From contig NZ_BSTQ01000028.1 in the NCBI RefSeq assembly GCF_030269605.1, positions 1 through 64,000 of the forward strand: a stretch of DNA of 64,000 nucleotides. The letters are read 5' to 3'. The translations under genes and the position numbers were made by a program. Positions 31,218 to 42,035 of the stretch are shown one piece after another (the stretch's first letter is position 1; every line of letters begins with the position of its first letter). This stretch comes from Lentzea sp. NBRC 105346 (lineage in GTDB: Bacteria > Actinomycetota > Actinomycetes > Mycobacteriales > Pseudonocardiaceae). The notes under the pieces were generated by a model. That model was given only the letters and a program-made list of their open reading frames with translations. It was not told where the DNA came from and searched no databases.

Positions 31218-32647
31218 ACTACTCCCGTGGAGCCTCGAAGCCGTCCCGGCCGCGCAAGCCGGCGCCGCCCCGCAGGCGCACCGGCCCGTCCCGGCCGCCC
31301 GTCGAGGACCCGGCGCGCCTGGCCGCGCTGGACACGTTGCGCGCGGTGCGCCAGCGCGACGCGTACGCCAACCTCGTGCTGCCGCAGCTGTTGCGGGAAC
31401 GCAAGATCAGCGGCCGGGACGCCGCGCTGGCGACCGAGCTGGCCTATGGCGCCTCACGTGCGCAGGGGCTGCTCGACGCGGTGATCGAGGCGTGCTCGGA
31501 CCGACCGTTGTCCGAAGTGGACGGATCGGTGCTCGACGCGCTGCGGCTGGGCACTTACCAGTTGCTGCGCACCAGGATTCCCGCGCACGCCGCCGTTGCG
31601 TCCACTGTGGACCTCGTGCGTGGCGAGCTGGGCTCGGGCGCGGCGGGGTTCGTGAACGCCGTGCTGCGCCGCGTCACCGAACAGGACGAGAACGCGTGGG
31701 TCGACGAGCTCGGCCCGGACCCGGACGAGGACCCGATCGGCTACCTCGCGCTCGCCAACGCACACCCGCGCTGGGTGGCGCAGGCGTTCGCCGAGGCGCT
31801 CGGCAGCCGCGACGAACCGTTGAAGCTGGCCCTGGAGGCCGACGACGCGCGGCCCGCCGTGCACCTGGTCGCGCGGCCCGGCGAGGTCAGCTCGGACGAG
31901 CTTGCGGCGATCACCGGCGGCGACGTCGCGCCGTACTCTCCCTATGGCGTGCACCTGGAGCCCGGCGCGGGCGATCCCGGCGACCTGGAACCGGTGCGCG
32001 AACGCCTCGCGAACGTCCAGGACGAGGGCAGTCAGCTGTGCGCGCTGGCGCTCACCCGCGCGCCGCTCGACGGACCGGACCTGCGCTGGCTGGACCTGTG
32101 TGCGGGCCCCGGCGGCAAGGCGGCTCTGCTGGCCGCGCTCGTCGGTCTGGAAGGCGGCGAACTGGACGCCGTCGAGAAGGCGCCGCACCGGGCGGACCTC
32201 GTGCGCAAGATCACCAGCGGACTGCCGGTGAACGTGCACATCGGTGATGGCCGCGAGTCCGGCCTGGAGCACGGGGTTTACGACCGCGTGCTGGTCGACG
32301 CGCCGTGCACCGGGCTCGGAGCGTTGCGGCGGCGGCCGGAGGCGCGGTGGCGGCGGCAGCCCTCGGACGTCGGGCAGCTCACCAAGCTGCAGCGCGAGCT
32401 GCTCACCGAGGCGTTGCAGCTGGCCCGGCCCGGCGGTGTCGTCGCGTACGTCGTGTGCTCGCCGCACCTGTCCGAGACGGTCGGCGTGGTGGCGGACGTC
32501 GCGCGGCGGACCGGGGCCGAGGTGCTGGACACCAGGGAGTTCTTCCCCGGCGTCCCGGACCTCGGCAAGGGGCCGTACGTGCAGCTGTGGCCGCACCTGC
32601 ACGGCACGGACGCGATGTTCTGCGCGGTGCTCCGGCGGCCCGCCTGA
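31214..32647 (+). CDS. rsmB: 16S rRNA m5C967 methyltransferase
   Basis: The 477-residue protein has a basic N-terminal tail (about 1-35), a NusB-like RNA-binding domain (about 36-175) and a SAM-dependent methyltransferase domain. [17 protein letters not shown] is the SAM site. [18 protein letters not shown] carries one catalytic cysteine, and [15 protein letters not shown] the other. The GTG start overlaps the fmt stop. A hairpin follows. Confidence 0.95.
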   Translation: MNYSRGASKPSRPRKPAPPRRRTGPSRPPVEDPARLAALDTLRAVRQRDAYANLVLPQLLRERKISGRDAALATELAYGASRAQGLLDAVIEACSDRPLSEVDGSVLDALRLGTYQLLRTRIPAHAAVASTVDLVRGELGSGAAGFVNAVLRRVTEQDENAWVDELGPDPDEDPIGYLALANAHPRWVAQAFAEALGSRDEPLKLALEADDARPAVHLVARPGEVSSDELAAITGGDVAPYSPYGVHLEPGAGDPGDLEPVRERLANVQDEGSQLCALALTRAPLDGPDLRWLDLCAGPGGKAALLAALVGLEGGELDAVEKAPHRADLVRKITSGLPVNVHIGDGRESGLEHGVYDRVLVDAPCTGLGALRRRPEARWRRQPSDVGQLTKLQRELLTEALQLARPGGVVAYVVCSPHLSETVGVVADVARRTGAEVLDTREFFPGVPDLGKGPYVQLWPHLHGTDAMFCAVLRRPA

Positions 32648-32650
32648 CGG

Positions 32651-32701
32651 CTATGAGGGGACCATTCATAGCGGTCAGCGCTGGGAAAGCTCCCCTCATG
32701 G
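32651..32701 (+). terminator. inverted repeat after rsmB
   Basis: ATGAGGGGA (32653-32661) and TCCCCTCAT (32691-32699) are exact complements, extended by a T-G and a C-G pair. They begin 4-6 nt after the rsmB stop. The 29-nt loop is long, so efficiency is uncertain. Confidence 0.5.
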
Positions 32702-32708
32702 CAAGCCG

Positions 32709-32714
32709 TAGACT
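32709..32714 (+). promoter_or_regulatory. -10 element (TAGACT) of a likely leaderless promoter
   Basis: GTAGACT lies with its last base 6 nt before the GTG at 32721, and there is no Shine-Dalgarno sequence. Position and sequence fit leaderless transcription. Confidence 0.5.
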
Positions 32715-32720
32715 CGCGGC

Positions 32721-33206
32721 GTGATCTTGGGGTTGGTGGCGTCGGCGGGTGGCGGCGTGGAGCGTTGGTTCCGCACCGGCCTGGCCGAGCCCGCGGCACG
32801 CAGGGGCTGGCAGCTGGCGATCACGTTCACGCCCACCGTCGCGCGGTGGTTCGAGGCCGCGGGCGAGCTGGAACCGTTGCAGGCGTTGACGGATCTCCCG
32901 ATCCGGTGGACGCCGCGACTGCCGTCCGAACCCAAGCCGTATCCGGTACCGGACGCGTTCATCTTCGCGCCCGCGACGGCGAACTCGCTCGCCAAGCTGG
33001 CGCTGGGCATCGCGGACAACCAGGCCCTCACCGCGCTCGGTGAGGGCTTGGGCACGGGCAACCCGTTCGTCGTGCGGCCGCAGGCCAACGACGCGCAACG
33101 CCGTCATCCGGCGTGGGCGGGTCACATCGAAACGCTGACCAAGGCAGGCGCTGTGGTGGCCGAACCGGATTCGCCGGAACGGCTGATCGACTTGGTCGAC
33201 GGCTGA
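32721..33206 (+). CDS. flavoprotein of the HFCD family
   Basis: The 161-residue protein has the flavin-decarboxylase-like fold: GLVASAGGGVERWFRTGL at the N-terminus and FIFAPATANSLAKLALGIADNQALT, which parallels the PATANLIAK motif of CoaBC. It lacks the cysteine and substrate loops needed to call it a phosphopantothenoylcysteine decarboxylase. It might decarboxylate a C-terminal cysteine or act in flavin chemistry; the substrate is unknown. It is transcribed separately from rsmB. Confidence 0.82.
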   Translation: MILGLVASAGGGVERWFRTGLAEPAARRGWQLAITFTPTVARWFEAAGELEPLQALTDLPIRWTPRLPSEPKPYPVPDAFIFAPATANSLAKLALGIADNQALTALGEGLGTGNPFVVRPQANDAQRRHPAWAGHIETLTKAGAVVAEPDSPERLIDLVDG

Positions 33207-33221
33207 GCAGACTCTGGACGG

Positions 33222-34001
33222 GTGGACCGCAACCGCATCAGCGGAAATCTCTGGGGCAACGCGGTCCAGGCCAGGGACATCCACGGTGACGTTACGTTCA
33301 TCGTCAGACACCGTTGGTGGCTAACCGCTCTGCTGGTCGTCATCGGGATCGCCGCGTCCACCACTGCGGTCTACTGGATCACCAGGCCTGGGGAGGTCGG
33401 CACGGCCAAGGCCGGACCGCCGCCACCGCGGTTGGTGAGCAAGGTCAGCTACGAGTCGTGTGGCCTGCAGCACCATGAGGGCGACCCGAAGGCCGCTGAT
33501 GTCGGACGGATCAAGAAGGGCGAGGATCCGACACTGACGCACGTCCAGTCGAGCCTGCTCACACTGGACATCTACGCGCAGAACCCGAGCCCGCAGGAGG
33601 TCATCCTCACGGACCTGCGCGTGGAGGTGCACAAGAAGACCTCGCCGCCCACGACCGGCTACCTGGCGGACACCAGCCCGTGCGGCGGCCCGGTCGAGCC
33701 GCGCTACCTGCTGGTGGACCTCAAGCCGGTCACGCCGACTGTCGTTCCGGACCCCGGTGAGCAAGGGGAGGAGCCGGTGAAGTTCCCGTACCAGGTGAAA
33801 CAGGGCGACCCGGAGCTGTTCCGGCTGCATTTCGCAGAGCTGACGGACTACGTCGAGTTCCTGGTGGTGCTCGACGTCATCGTCGAGGGGCGCGAGTACC
33901 AGATCCCGCTCGACAACGAAGGCCGCTACTTCAAGGTCACCGGACCGAGCGACCTGCCGCGGTACCAGGCGCAGGGTGACCGGCTGGTCCCCAGCGGCTG
34001 A
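33222..34001 (+). CDS. membrane-anchored protein with an ISGNxxGNxVQAxxI N-terminal motif
   Basis: The 259-residue protein begins with RISGNLWGNAVQARDIHGDV, then one transmembrane helix (about 33-52) and a roughly 200-residue exported beta-rich domain with a CG-LQHHEGDP segment. The N-terminal motif resembles a short G-x-V-x-Q-A-x-x-I-x-G element I have met at the start of many actinobacterial signalling ATPases and repeat proteins. Its role is unknown to me. The exported domain is not recognised. GTG at 33222 is 15 nt after the flavoprotein stop. Confidence 0.75.
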   Translation: MDRNRISGNLWGNAVQARDIHGDVTFIVRHRWWLTALLVVIGIAASTTAVYWITRPGEVGTAKAGPPPPRLVSKVSYESCGLQHHEGDPKAADVGRIKKGEDPTLTHVQSSLLTLDIYAQNPSPQEVILTDLRVEVHKKTSPPTTGYLADTSPCGGPVEPRYLLVDLKPVTPTVVPDPGEQGEEPVKFPYQVKQGDPELFRLHFAELTDYVEFLVVLDVIVEGREYQIPLDNEGRYFKVTGPSDLPRYQAQGDRLVPSG

Positions 34002-34004
34002 GCC

Positions 34005-34010
34005 TAGACT
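34005..34010 (+). promoter_or_regulatory. -10 element (TAGACT) before rpe
   Basis: TAGACT ends 8 nt before the rpe GTG at 34019, with no Shine-Dalgarno sequence between. This suggests a leaderless transcript for the rpe-rib operon. Confidence 0.45.
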
Positions 34011-34018
34011 CAGCGATC

Positions 34019-34699
34019 GTGGTCCACTCGCCGATGATCGCTCCGAGCATCCTGTCCGCCGACTTCGCGAACCTCGCCGCCGAGGTCGCCGCGATCCCGA
34101 CCGCGGACTGGATCCACGTCGACGTGATGGACAACCACTTCGTGCCGAACCTGACGATCGGCCTGCCGGTCGTCAAGTCGCTGCTGAAGTACACGAACAT
34201 CCCGCTCGACTGTCACCTGATGATCGCGAACCCGGACAAGTGGGCCATCGGGTACGCCGAGGCCGGCGCGTACAACGTCACGGTGCACGTCGAGGCCGCG
34301 CACGACCCCGTGATGCTCGCCAAGAACCTGCGCGCCGCGGGTGCGAAGGCCGGGCTGAGCGTCAAGCCGGGCACGCCGCTGGAGCCGTACATCGAGACGC
34401 TCAAGCACTACGACACGCTGCTCGTGATGAGCGTCGAACCCGGATTCGGCGGGCAGTCGTTCATGCCGGAGGTGCTGGACAAGGTTCGTGAGGCGCGGCG
34501 TCTGGTGGACACCGGACACCTGAAGCTGGTCGTGGAGATCGACGGCGGCATCAACGCCGACACCATCGAGCAGGCCGCCGAGGCCGGCGTCGACTGCTTC
34601 GTCGCCGGGTCCGCGGTCTACGACGCGGGCGACCCCGGCAAGGCCGTGGAAGCGTTGCGGGCCAAGGCTGCCCAGTTCAAGGTGGACGAGGCAAGGTGA
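34019..34699 (+). CDS. rpe: ribulose-phosphate 3-epimerase
   Basis: It interconverts ribulose 5-phosphate and xylulose 5-phosphate, supplying the ribulose phosphate used by RibBA downstream. The 226-residue TIM barrel shows APSILSADFANLAAE, HVDVMDNHFVPNLTIG (metal Asp and His), DCHLMI and EIDGGINADTI. GTG at 34019 is used; an ATG at 34034 directly before IAPSILSAD is an alternative. The stop overlaps ribD by GTGA. Confidence 0.97.
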   Translation: MVHSPMIAPSILSADFANLAAEVAAIPTADWIHVDVMDNHFVPNLTIGLPVVKSLLKYTNIPLDCHLMIANPDKWAIGYAEAGAYNVTVHVEAAHDPVMLAKNLRAAGAKAGLSVKPGTPLEPYIETLKHYDTLLVMSVEPGFGGQSFMPEVLDKVREARRLVDTGHLKLVVEIDGGINADTIEQAAEAGVDCFVAGSAVYDAGDPGKAVEALRAKAAQFKVDEAR

Positions 34700-35721
34700 A
34701 CCCGGAGGACGCGATGGCGCTCGCCATCGCGGAGAGCGAACGGGTCCGCGGCACCACGAGTCCCAACCCGCCCGTCGGCTGCGTCATCGTGGACCGCGAC
34801 CGCAAGCCGGTCGGGTTCGGCGCCACCCAGCCGCCCGGCGGCAGGCACGCGGAGATCATGGCGCTGCACGACGCGGGGGAGCGGGCGCGCGGCGGAACCG
34901 CGTACGTGACGCTGGAGCCGTGCTCGCACTGGGGCCGCACGCCGCCGTGCACCGACGCGCTCATCGAGGCCGGCGTCAAGCACGTCGTCTACGCCGTCGC
35001 CGACCCGAACCCCGAGGCCGCCGGTGGTGCCGAGGTCCTGCGCAAGGCCGGGATCACGACGGCCGACGGCGTGCTCCGCGAGCAGGTCGAGAAGGGGCCG
35101 CTGCGCGCGTGGCTGCACTTCGCCCGCACCGGGCGCCCGCACGTGACGTGGAAGTACGCGGCCTCGCTGGACGGCCGGGTGGCCGCGGAGGACGGCACGA
35201 GCCGGTGGATCAGTTCCGAGGTCTCGCGCGCCGAGGTACACGAGCTGCGGACCAAGATCGACGCGATCGTGGTCGGCACCGGGACGGTCCGCGCGGACGA
35301 CCCGGCGCTCACGGCGCGAGATGCCGATGGAATGCCGTTGGACCGCCAGCCGTTGCCGGTGGTCGTGGGACACAGCGATCTGCCCGCGGGCGCCAAGCTG
35401 GAGGCGACCGCGCTGCACGTGCGCACGCACGATCCGGACGAGGTGCTGCGCCTGCTCGCGGGCAAAGGCGTCGTGGACGTGCTGCTGGAAGGCGGTCCGA
35501 CGCTGGCCGGGGCGTTCCTGGAACAGGACCGGATCGACCGCGTGGTGGCCTACGTCGCGCCGGTGCTGCTGGGCGCGGGCCCGGCGGCCCTCAAAGACGC
35601 GGGCGTGTCAACCATCACGGACGCTGTCCGGCTGGACGTCGAAGAAGTCACCATGAGCGGACCGGACATGCGGATCAGTGCGGTTCCGCAAAGGAGGAAT
35701 GGTGTTCACCGGGATCGTTGA
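34696..35721 (+). CDS. ribD: bifunctional riboflavin deaminase/reductase
   Basis: It deaminates and reduces the pyrimidine intermediate of riboflavin. In the 341-residue protein the N-terminal zinc deaminase domain has GGRHAEIMAL and PCSHWGRTPPCTDALI. The C-terminal reductase domain (from about 145) has GRPHVTWKYAASLDGRVA. The GTG start overlaps rpe by 4 bp, so no FMN riboswitch precedes it. It overlaps ribE by 20 bp. Confidence 0.97.
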   Translation: MNPEDAMALAIAESERVRGTTSPNPPVGCVIVDRDRKPVGFGATQPPGGRHAEIMALHDAGERARGGTAYVTLEPCSHWGRTPPCTDALIEAGVKHVVYAVADPNPEAAGGAEVLRKAGITTADGVLREQVEKGPLRAWLHFARTGRPHVTWKYAASLDGRVAAEDGTSRWISSEVSRAEVHELRTKIDAIVVGTGTVRADDPALTARDADGMPLDRQPLPVVVGHSDLPAGAKLEATALHVRTHDPDEVLRLLAGKGVVDVLLEGGPTLAGAFLEQDRIDRVVAYVAPVLLGAGPAALKDAGVSTITDAVRLDVEEVTMSGPDMRISAVPQRRNGVHRDR

Positions 35722-36320
35722 GGAACTCGGCAGCGTCGTGACGGTGACCGACCTGCCGGACGCGGCGCGGCTCACCATCGCGGGGCCGCTGGTCACGAGC
35801 GACGCCAAGCACGGCGACTCGATCGCGGTGAACGGCGTCTGCCTGACCGTGGTGGACGTCGTCGAGGGCGCCTTCACCGCGGACGTGATGCGCGAGACGC
35901 TCGTTCGCAGCAGCCTGAACAAGGTCGCCGAGGGCGACCGCGTGAACCTGGAGCGCGCGGCGGCGCTCGGCCAGCGCCTCGGCGGCCACATCGTGCAGGG
36001 CCACGTCGACGGCACCGGCACGATCCTGGCGCGTGAGCAGGCCGAACACTGGGAGCTCGTCCACATCGGACTGCCGCCCGCGCTGTCGCGGTACATCGTC
36101 GAGAAGGGCTCCATCACGGTCGACGGCGTCTCGCTGACCGTGGTGAGCGTGCAGCCGGACCAGTTCACCGTGAGCCTCATCCCGACCACCCTGGAGCTGA
36201 CCACGCTGGGCCACCGCAAGCCGGGTGACCTGGTCAACCTCGAGGTGGACGTGCTGGCGAAGTACGTGGAGAAGCTGGCGACCCCGCATCTGGGTGACAA
36301 TGTGGGCGAGGAGGCCCGTG

Positions 36321-36328
<8 letters not shown>
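35702..36328 (+). CDS. ribE: riboflavin synthase alpha subunit
   Basis: It dismutates lumazine to riboflavin. The 208-residue protein has two repeated lumazine-binding barrels ([12 protein letters not shown] from residue 1; [13 protein letters not shown] from about 98). GTG at 35702 is preferred because the family starts MFTGIVEE and AAGGAGGA at 35691-35698 is then well spaced. The ATG 3 nt earlier would sit too close to it. The gene overlaps ribBA by 8 bp. Confidence 0.94.
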
Positions 36329-38577
<2,249 letters not shown>

Positions 38578-38969
38578 CGGCTTCGTCGAGTCGAACACGC
38601 CGGTGACGGTCAGGACCGCCGCCGCGACGCCGATACCGACGACGATCGCCAGCACGATCGCCTCGCCGACCGTGTCCGTCCCGGTGGCTTTCGCGATCAT
38701 GGCGGTGGCCAGCGTGGCGACGAAGCAGGTGACGAGCGGGAAGACGTAGATCCCCGCGCCGCCGCCCTCGGGGGCGTTGCCCTCCCAGCCCATGGCCTTC
38801 TGCCACTGCTTGCCGAAGAGGAACTCGGCGTACCAGAGGCCACCGAGTCCGAAGTAGACGACGGTGGCGACGATGACGGCGAGCCAGTTCAGGTCGCCCA
38901 GGACGCTGAAGCTCATGGTTCCTCCAGCCGTGATCAGGTGCCTTGGAATCGCGGCTCAGCGGAGGTTCG

Positions 38970-39161
38970 TTACCCCCAGCCCAGCGCTGGGATAGAACCA
39001 CGGGCTGGGCTCGCCGCGGCGAACCGCTCGACCCACTCGCGCACGACCGGAACCGGCTCGTACTCCGGCCAGCACCAGCCGAACCAGTCGGTGTCCTCCC
39101 ACAGCAGGTCTGCCGTCCACCGCAACGCCAGCCGGACGACTCCCGCATCGTCGAGGGACAT
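38970..39161 (-). CDS. small hypothetical protein
   Basis: The 63-residue frame MSLDDAGVVRLALRWTADLL is rich in Trp and acidic residues (WEDTDWFGWCWPEYEPVP) and reads like a helical protein remnant. It follows the frameshifted gene at 39169-39403 on the same strand and may be part of the same decayed locus. ATG at 39161 overlaps a GAGG that is too close to be a good ribosome binding site. Family unknown. Confidence 0.4.
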   Translation of the reverse strand: MSLDDAGVVRLALRWTADLLWEDTDWFGWCWPEYEPVPVVREWVERFAAASPARGSIPALGWG

Positions 39162-39168
39162 CCTCGAG

Positions 39169-39403
39169 CTACGGCCGGAGGTCGTCGTACACGCTCGCGA
39201 GCCCGCCAAGCGACGTGGTCAGCTCGGCGGCGAGCAGCTCACCCAGCGTCTCGTGGCCCGCGATCATGTCCAGGATGCGGTGACCGAACCTCTGCCAGCC
39301 GAACCGCCACTGCTCGGGGCTCCAGTGGCACGGCGGCGGGATCGCCTACCAGCAACCGGAGATCCGCCTCGCTGTAGCAGGCGCGGCATCCGTCCAGCAT
39401 CAC
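39169..39403 (-). pseudogene. frameshifted small gene of an XRE/DUF397 locus
   Basis: The GTG at 39403 overlaps the DUF397 stop (GTGA). The frame reads MLDGCRACYSEADLRLLVGDP, after which the composition becomes unlike protein and it ends at 39239. One base shift near 39320-39335 gives a sensible continuation, HWSPEQWRFGWQRFGHRILD then MIAGHETLGELLAAELTTS, ending at TAG 39169. The joined product would be about 77 residues. Either the gene is broken or the sequence has an indel error. Confidence 0.55.
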
Positions 39404-39573
39404 CTCGACAGGTGGCTGGACTTGACCGCCGTGAGGAACGAGCTCCACGCGGGTGCGTTGACCGGGAGATGGCCCGCGGCTACCGCCTTGCTGTCGCGGA
39501 TGCCGACGCCATGGCCGACCTCGACGCAGTTCATTCCGTTGCCGCTGTAGCTGCTCTTGCGCCAGACCATCAT
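39400..39573 (-). CDS. DUF397 protein
   Basis: The 57-residue protein has the DUF397 hallmark VWRKSSYSGNGMNCVEVG, then GIRDSKAV and a C-terminal WSSFLTAVK. These small proteins are typically encoded next to XRE/DUF5753 regulators in actinomycetes, and BldB is a distant relative. They may act as antitoxin-like or developmental partners. ATG at 39573 has GGGAGG about 5 nt upstream and lies 12 nt after the XRE stop. Confidence 0.88.
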   Translation of the reverse strand: MMVWRKSSYSGNGMNCVEVGHGVGIRDSKAVAAGHLPVNAPAWSSFLTAVKSSHLSR

Positions 39574-39584
39574 CGGCGCCTCCC

Positions 39585-40415
39585 TCAGGTCATTAGCTTG
39601 GTGATCCACCTCCTCGATTGTTCCGCATCCAAGCTGGTCTGATCGAGTGACTCTATGACTTGCTCATAGCCCTGGACGGACTGTTGCGACTCGATGATCA
39701 GCATGGAGTTCTCGTTCTCCAGGAACACGACCTGCGGGACCTTGTCGAACCTCATGAGGTCGAATGCGCCGCCGAGACCTGCGTGGGCGCCGATCGCCGT
39801 GGGCACCAGGCGAATGGTGATGTTGGGCCGTACCTCCATCCGAAGCATGTGATGGAGCTGGTCGCGCATCACCCGTTTGCCGCCGACCGGCAGGCTGAGG
39901 GCCTGTTCGTGGATGTAGAACGTGCACTGGAGCATCCGCCGGAACACGTCCTGGGTGCCAGTTCGCGCCACGACACGCGTCCCGATCTCATCGCGCGGAA
40001 TGGTCGCGGTGGCCCGGAAGACCTCATGCATGTAGTGGGGGATCTGCAGCAGGCCGGGCACCAGGAGCGGTGACCAGCTGACGTACCGCGTCGCGATGTT
40101 GAGGTGCTCGACGAACGTCCGCGGCTGGATCGGCGCGCTCGTGCCGTGTTCCTGCAGCCAGCCCCTGAGATGCGCTTCCCGGAAGAGCTTCAGCAGGTGG
40201 TCGCGTTCCTCGTGCGGGGTGCGGCAGACGCCGAGCAGGATGCCGACCTCCAACTCGGTCGAGCCGCCCTTGCCGTTCAACAGAGCGGAGATCTTGGCTT
40301 CGTCCCAGTGCAGCAACTCGGACACCGAGCGGGACGTCAGCCCCGCCGCGGTGAGCGCGGCCCGGACCCCGTCGCCGAACTCTCGGCCGCGCACCGTGGA
40401 GATTCGTCGTGGCAT
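39585..40415 (-). CDS. XRE-family regulator with DUF5753
   Basis: The 276-residue protein has an N-terminal helix-turn-helix (about 15-70; SRSVSELLHWDEAKISALLNG) and a C-terminal DUF5753 ligand-like domain (about 100-270; YVSWSPLLVPGLLQIPHYM, FYIHEQALSLPVGG). This is the common actinomycete regulator type that pairs with DUF397 proteins. Targets are unknown. The ATG at 40415 is preceded by a gap holding the shared CTCAA hairpin. Confidence 0.92.
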   Translation of the reverse strand: MPRRISTVRGREFGDGVRAALTAAGLTSRSVSELLHWDEAKISALLNGKGGSTELEVGILLGVCRTPHEERDHLLKLFREAHLRGWLQEHGTSAPIQPRTFVEHLNIATRYVSWSPLLVPGLLQIPHYMHEVFRATATIPRDEIGTRVVARTGTQDVFRRMLQCTFYIHEQALSLPVGGKRVMRDQLHHMLRMEVRPNITIRLVPTAIGAHAGLGGAFDLMRFDKVPQVVFLENENSMLIIESQQSVQGYEQVIESLDQTSLDAEQSRRWITKLMT

Positions 40416-40522
40416 GTAACGAAGTTAGGGCCGGAGGTTGCCGGACCTCCATCGTTTGGGCCGAAGTCAACCCGAACGGGGAGCGCTTTGGAAGGCCTCC
40501 AAAACCCTTGCCCGCCAAGGAA

Positions 40523-40575
40523 ACCGTTATGGCCACCTTCACGGACCTCAAGTCCGTGAAGGTGGCCATAACGGT
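40523..40575. terminator. perfect 24-bp hairpin terminator, CTCAA loop
   Basis: Arms 40523-40546 and 40552-40575 are exact complements around CTCAA. It ends 2 nt from the subtilase stop (minus strand), so it terminates that gene before the XRE gene. GTTAxGGCCACCTTCAC and the loop are shared with 2410-2460. Confidence 0.8.
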
Positions 40576-40577
40576 CG

Positions 40578-42035
40578 TCAGCTCACGGCCTTCAGGGCGT
40601 CGATCTCGCCGCTGCCGTAGAAGCTGTTGTGCGCCGGACCGCCGGTGCACTCCTGCGGCTCCCCGCTGTTCTGCGGGAACGGCGCGTAGATCGACATGTC
40701 GGACGGACACGCCAGCGGGTTCGTCGCCGTCTGCAGCTGGGAGGCCACCGAGCCCGCCGTGCCGCCGCGGGCGCTGAGGATCAGCGCCGCGACACCGGCC
40801 GCGTGCGGGCCGGCCATCGACGTGCCCTGCAGGTAGCAGAACTTCGCGCCGTTGTCGGTCACCTGGATCGCGCAGCCGAGGTAGCTCGGCCACGTCGACA
40901 GCACGCGGCCGTTCGGGGCCTCGGCGGTCAGCTGCAGCCGCCGGTCACCGCCCGGCGCCGCCACGTCGGCGGTGGAGATGCCGTAGCTGGAGTAGTACGA
41001 CTTGAACCGCTTGTTGCCCGTCGCGGTCACGCCGACGACGCCGGGCACCTCGACCGGGACGACCGAGCAGGCGTTGGTGATCTCGCGTTCCTGCTCGCTG
41101 CCGGGCGGGAAGTCGGGGCTGATCACGTCGACCCGCGGGTGCGAGAGGTCCGTGCTCTCGTTGCCCTCGGAGGCGACCACGACCGTGCCCTTGGACTGGG
41201 CGTAGCGGATCGCGCGGCGCTCGGCCTTCCAGATCGCCCGCTGGTCCGCGTCGTTCTTGCAGTTGAACAGCCACGGGTCGGCGAAGTAGCTGTTGTTGGT
41301 GACGTTGATTCCCTTGGCGGCCACCCACATGTAGGCGCAGATGACCATCTCGGGGAAGAAGAAGCCGTCGTCGTTGCTGGTCTTCACGCCGGCGATCTTC
41401 ACGTTCGGCGCCACACCGACGATGCCGGTGCCGTTGGCGGCCGCGGCGATGGTGCCCGCGGTGTGCGTGCCGTGGCCGTTCTGGTCGTTGCCCGCGGCCA
41501 ACGGGGTAGCGGCGCCGCTTGAGCAGTCCGCGCTCTTCGAGGCGTCGTAGTTCGGCGCGATGTCGGGGTGCGTGAAGTCGAGACCGGTGTCGAGGTCACC
41601 GACGACCACGGTGCGGCTGCCCGCGTTGACCGCGTGAGCCTGCGGCACGTTGATCTGCTTCATGTCCCACTGCAGGCCGGAAAGCGTGTCGCCCCAGGCG
41701 GCCTGGGCGACCTCCGCGGTGCCGGTGTCCTGATCGGCCGCGACCCGCGTGCCGAGGCCCGCGGTGGACGCGACGCCCTCGACCGCGGAGTTCTGCCGCA
41801 ACGACGAGGCGAACCCGTCTCTCGACGAGCGCGCGATCACGACACCGATCTGGTCGTAGCGGGCGACGAGCGTGCCGCCCGCCTGCGAGACGGCGCTCGC
41901 CGCGTTCGCCGACGACGCCCCCTCGCGATACAGGACCACGTAGGTCGAGTCCGGGGTGGCTTGGGCTGGTACGACGAAGAGTGCCGCGCCGAGACAAGCC
42001 GTTGCCAGCACTGCCATGGGACGGTTCATGGTCAC
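40578..42035 (-). CDS. secreted S8 (subtilisin-like) serine protease
   Basis: The 485-residue exported protease has a Sec signal (cut near AQA, residue 26), an inhibitor-I9-like propeptide (about 30-100) and the catalytic domain. Asp149 lies in DLDTGLDFTHPD, His188 in NGHGTHTAGT and Ser (about 418) in GTSMAGPHAAG. A cysteine-rich C-terminal part (NPLACPSDM, PQECTGG) may be disulphide bonded. The GTG at 42035 overlaps the upstream gene's stop (GTGA); ATG at 42029 is an alternative. It is co-transcribed with the sugar dehydrogenase-like gene. Confidence 0.93.
   Translation of the reverse strand: MTMNRPMAVLATACLGAALFVVPAQATPDSTYVVLYREGASSANAASAVSQAGGTLVARYDQIGVVIARSSRDGFASSLRQNSAVEGVASTAGLGTRVAADQDTGTAEVAQAAWGDTLSGLQWDMKQINVPQAHAVNAGSRTVVVGDLDTGLDFTHPDIAPNYDASKSADCSSGAATPLAAGNDQNGHGTHTAGTIAAAANGTGIVGVAPNVKIAGVKTSNDDGFFFPEMVICAYMWVAAKGINVTNNSYFADPWLFNCKNDADQRAIWKAERRAIRYAQSKGTVVVASEGNESTDLSHPRVDVISPDFPPGSEQEREITNACSVVPVEVPGVVGVTATGNKRFKSYYSSYGISTADVAAPGGDRRLQLTAEAPNGRVLSTWPSYLGCAIQVTDNGAKFCYLQGTSMAGPHAAGVAALILSARGGTAGSVASQLQTATNPLACPSDMSIYAPFPQNSGEPQECTGGPAHNSFYGSGEIDALKAVS

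Noticed and set aside
34640-34700. FMN riboswitch before ribD
   Set aside because: ribD overlaps rpe by 4 bp and no conserved RFN-like elements are present upstream.
40500-40580. Short peptide MATFTDLKSVKVAITV encoded across the hairpin
   Set aside because: The reading arises from the palindrome itself. Similar peptides appear in the other copy, so it reflects the repeat, not a gene.
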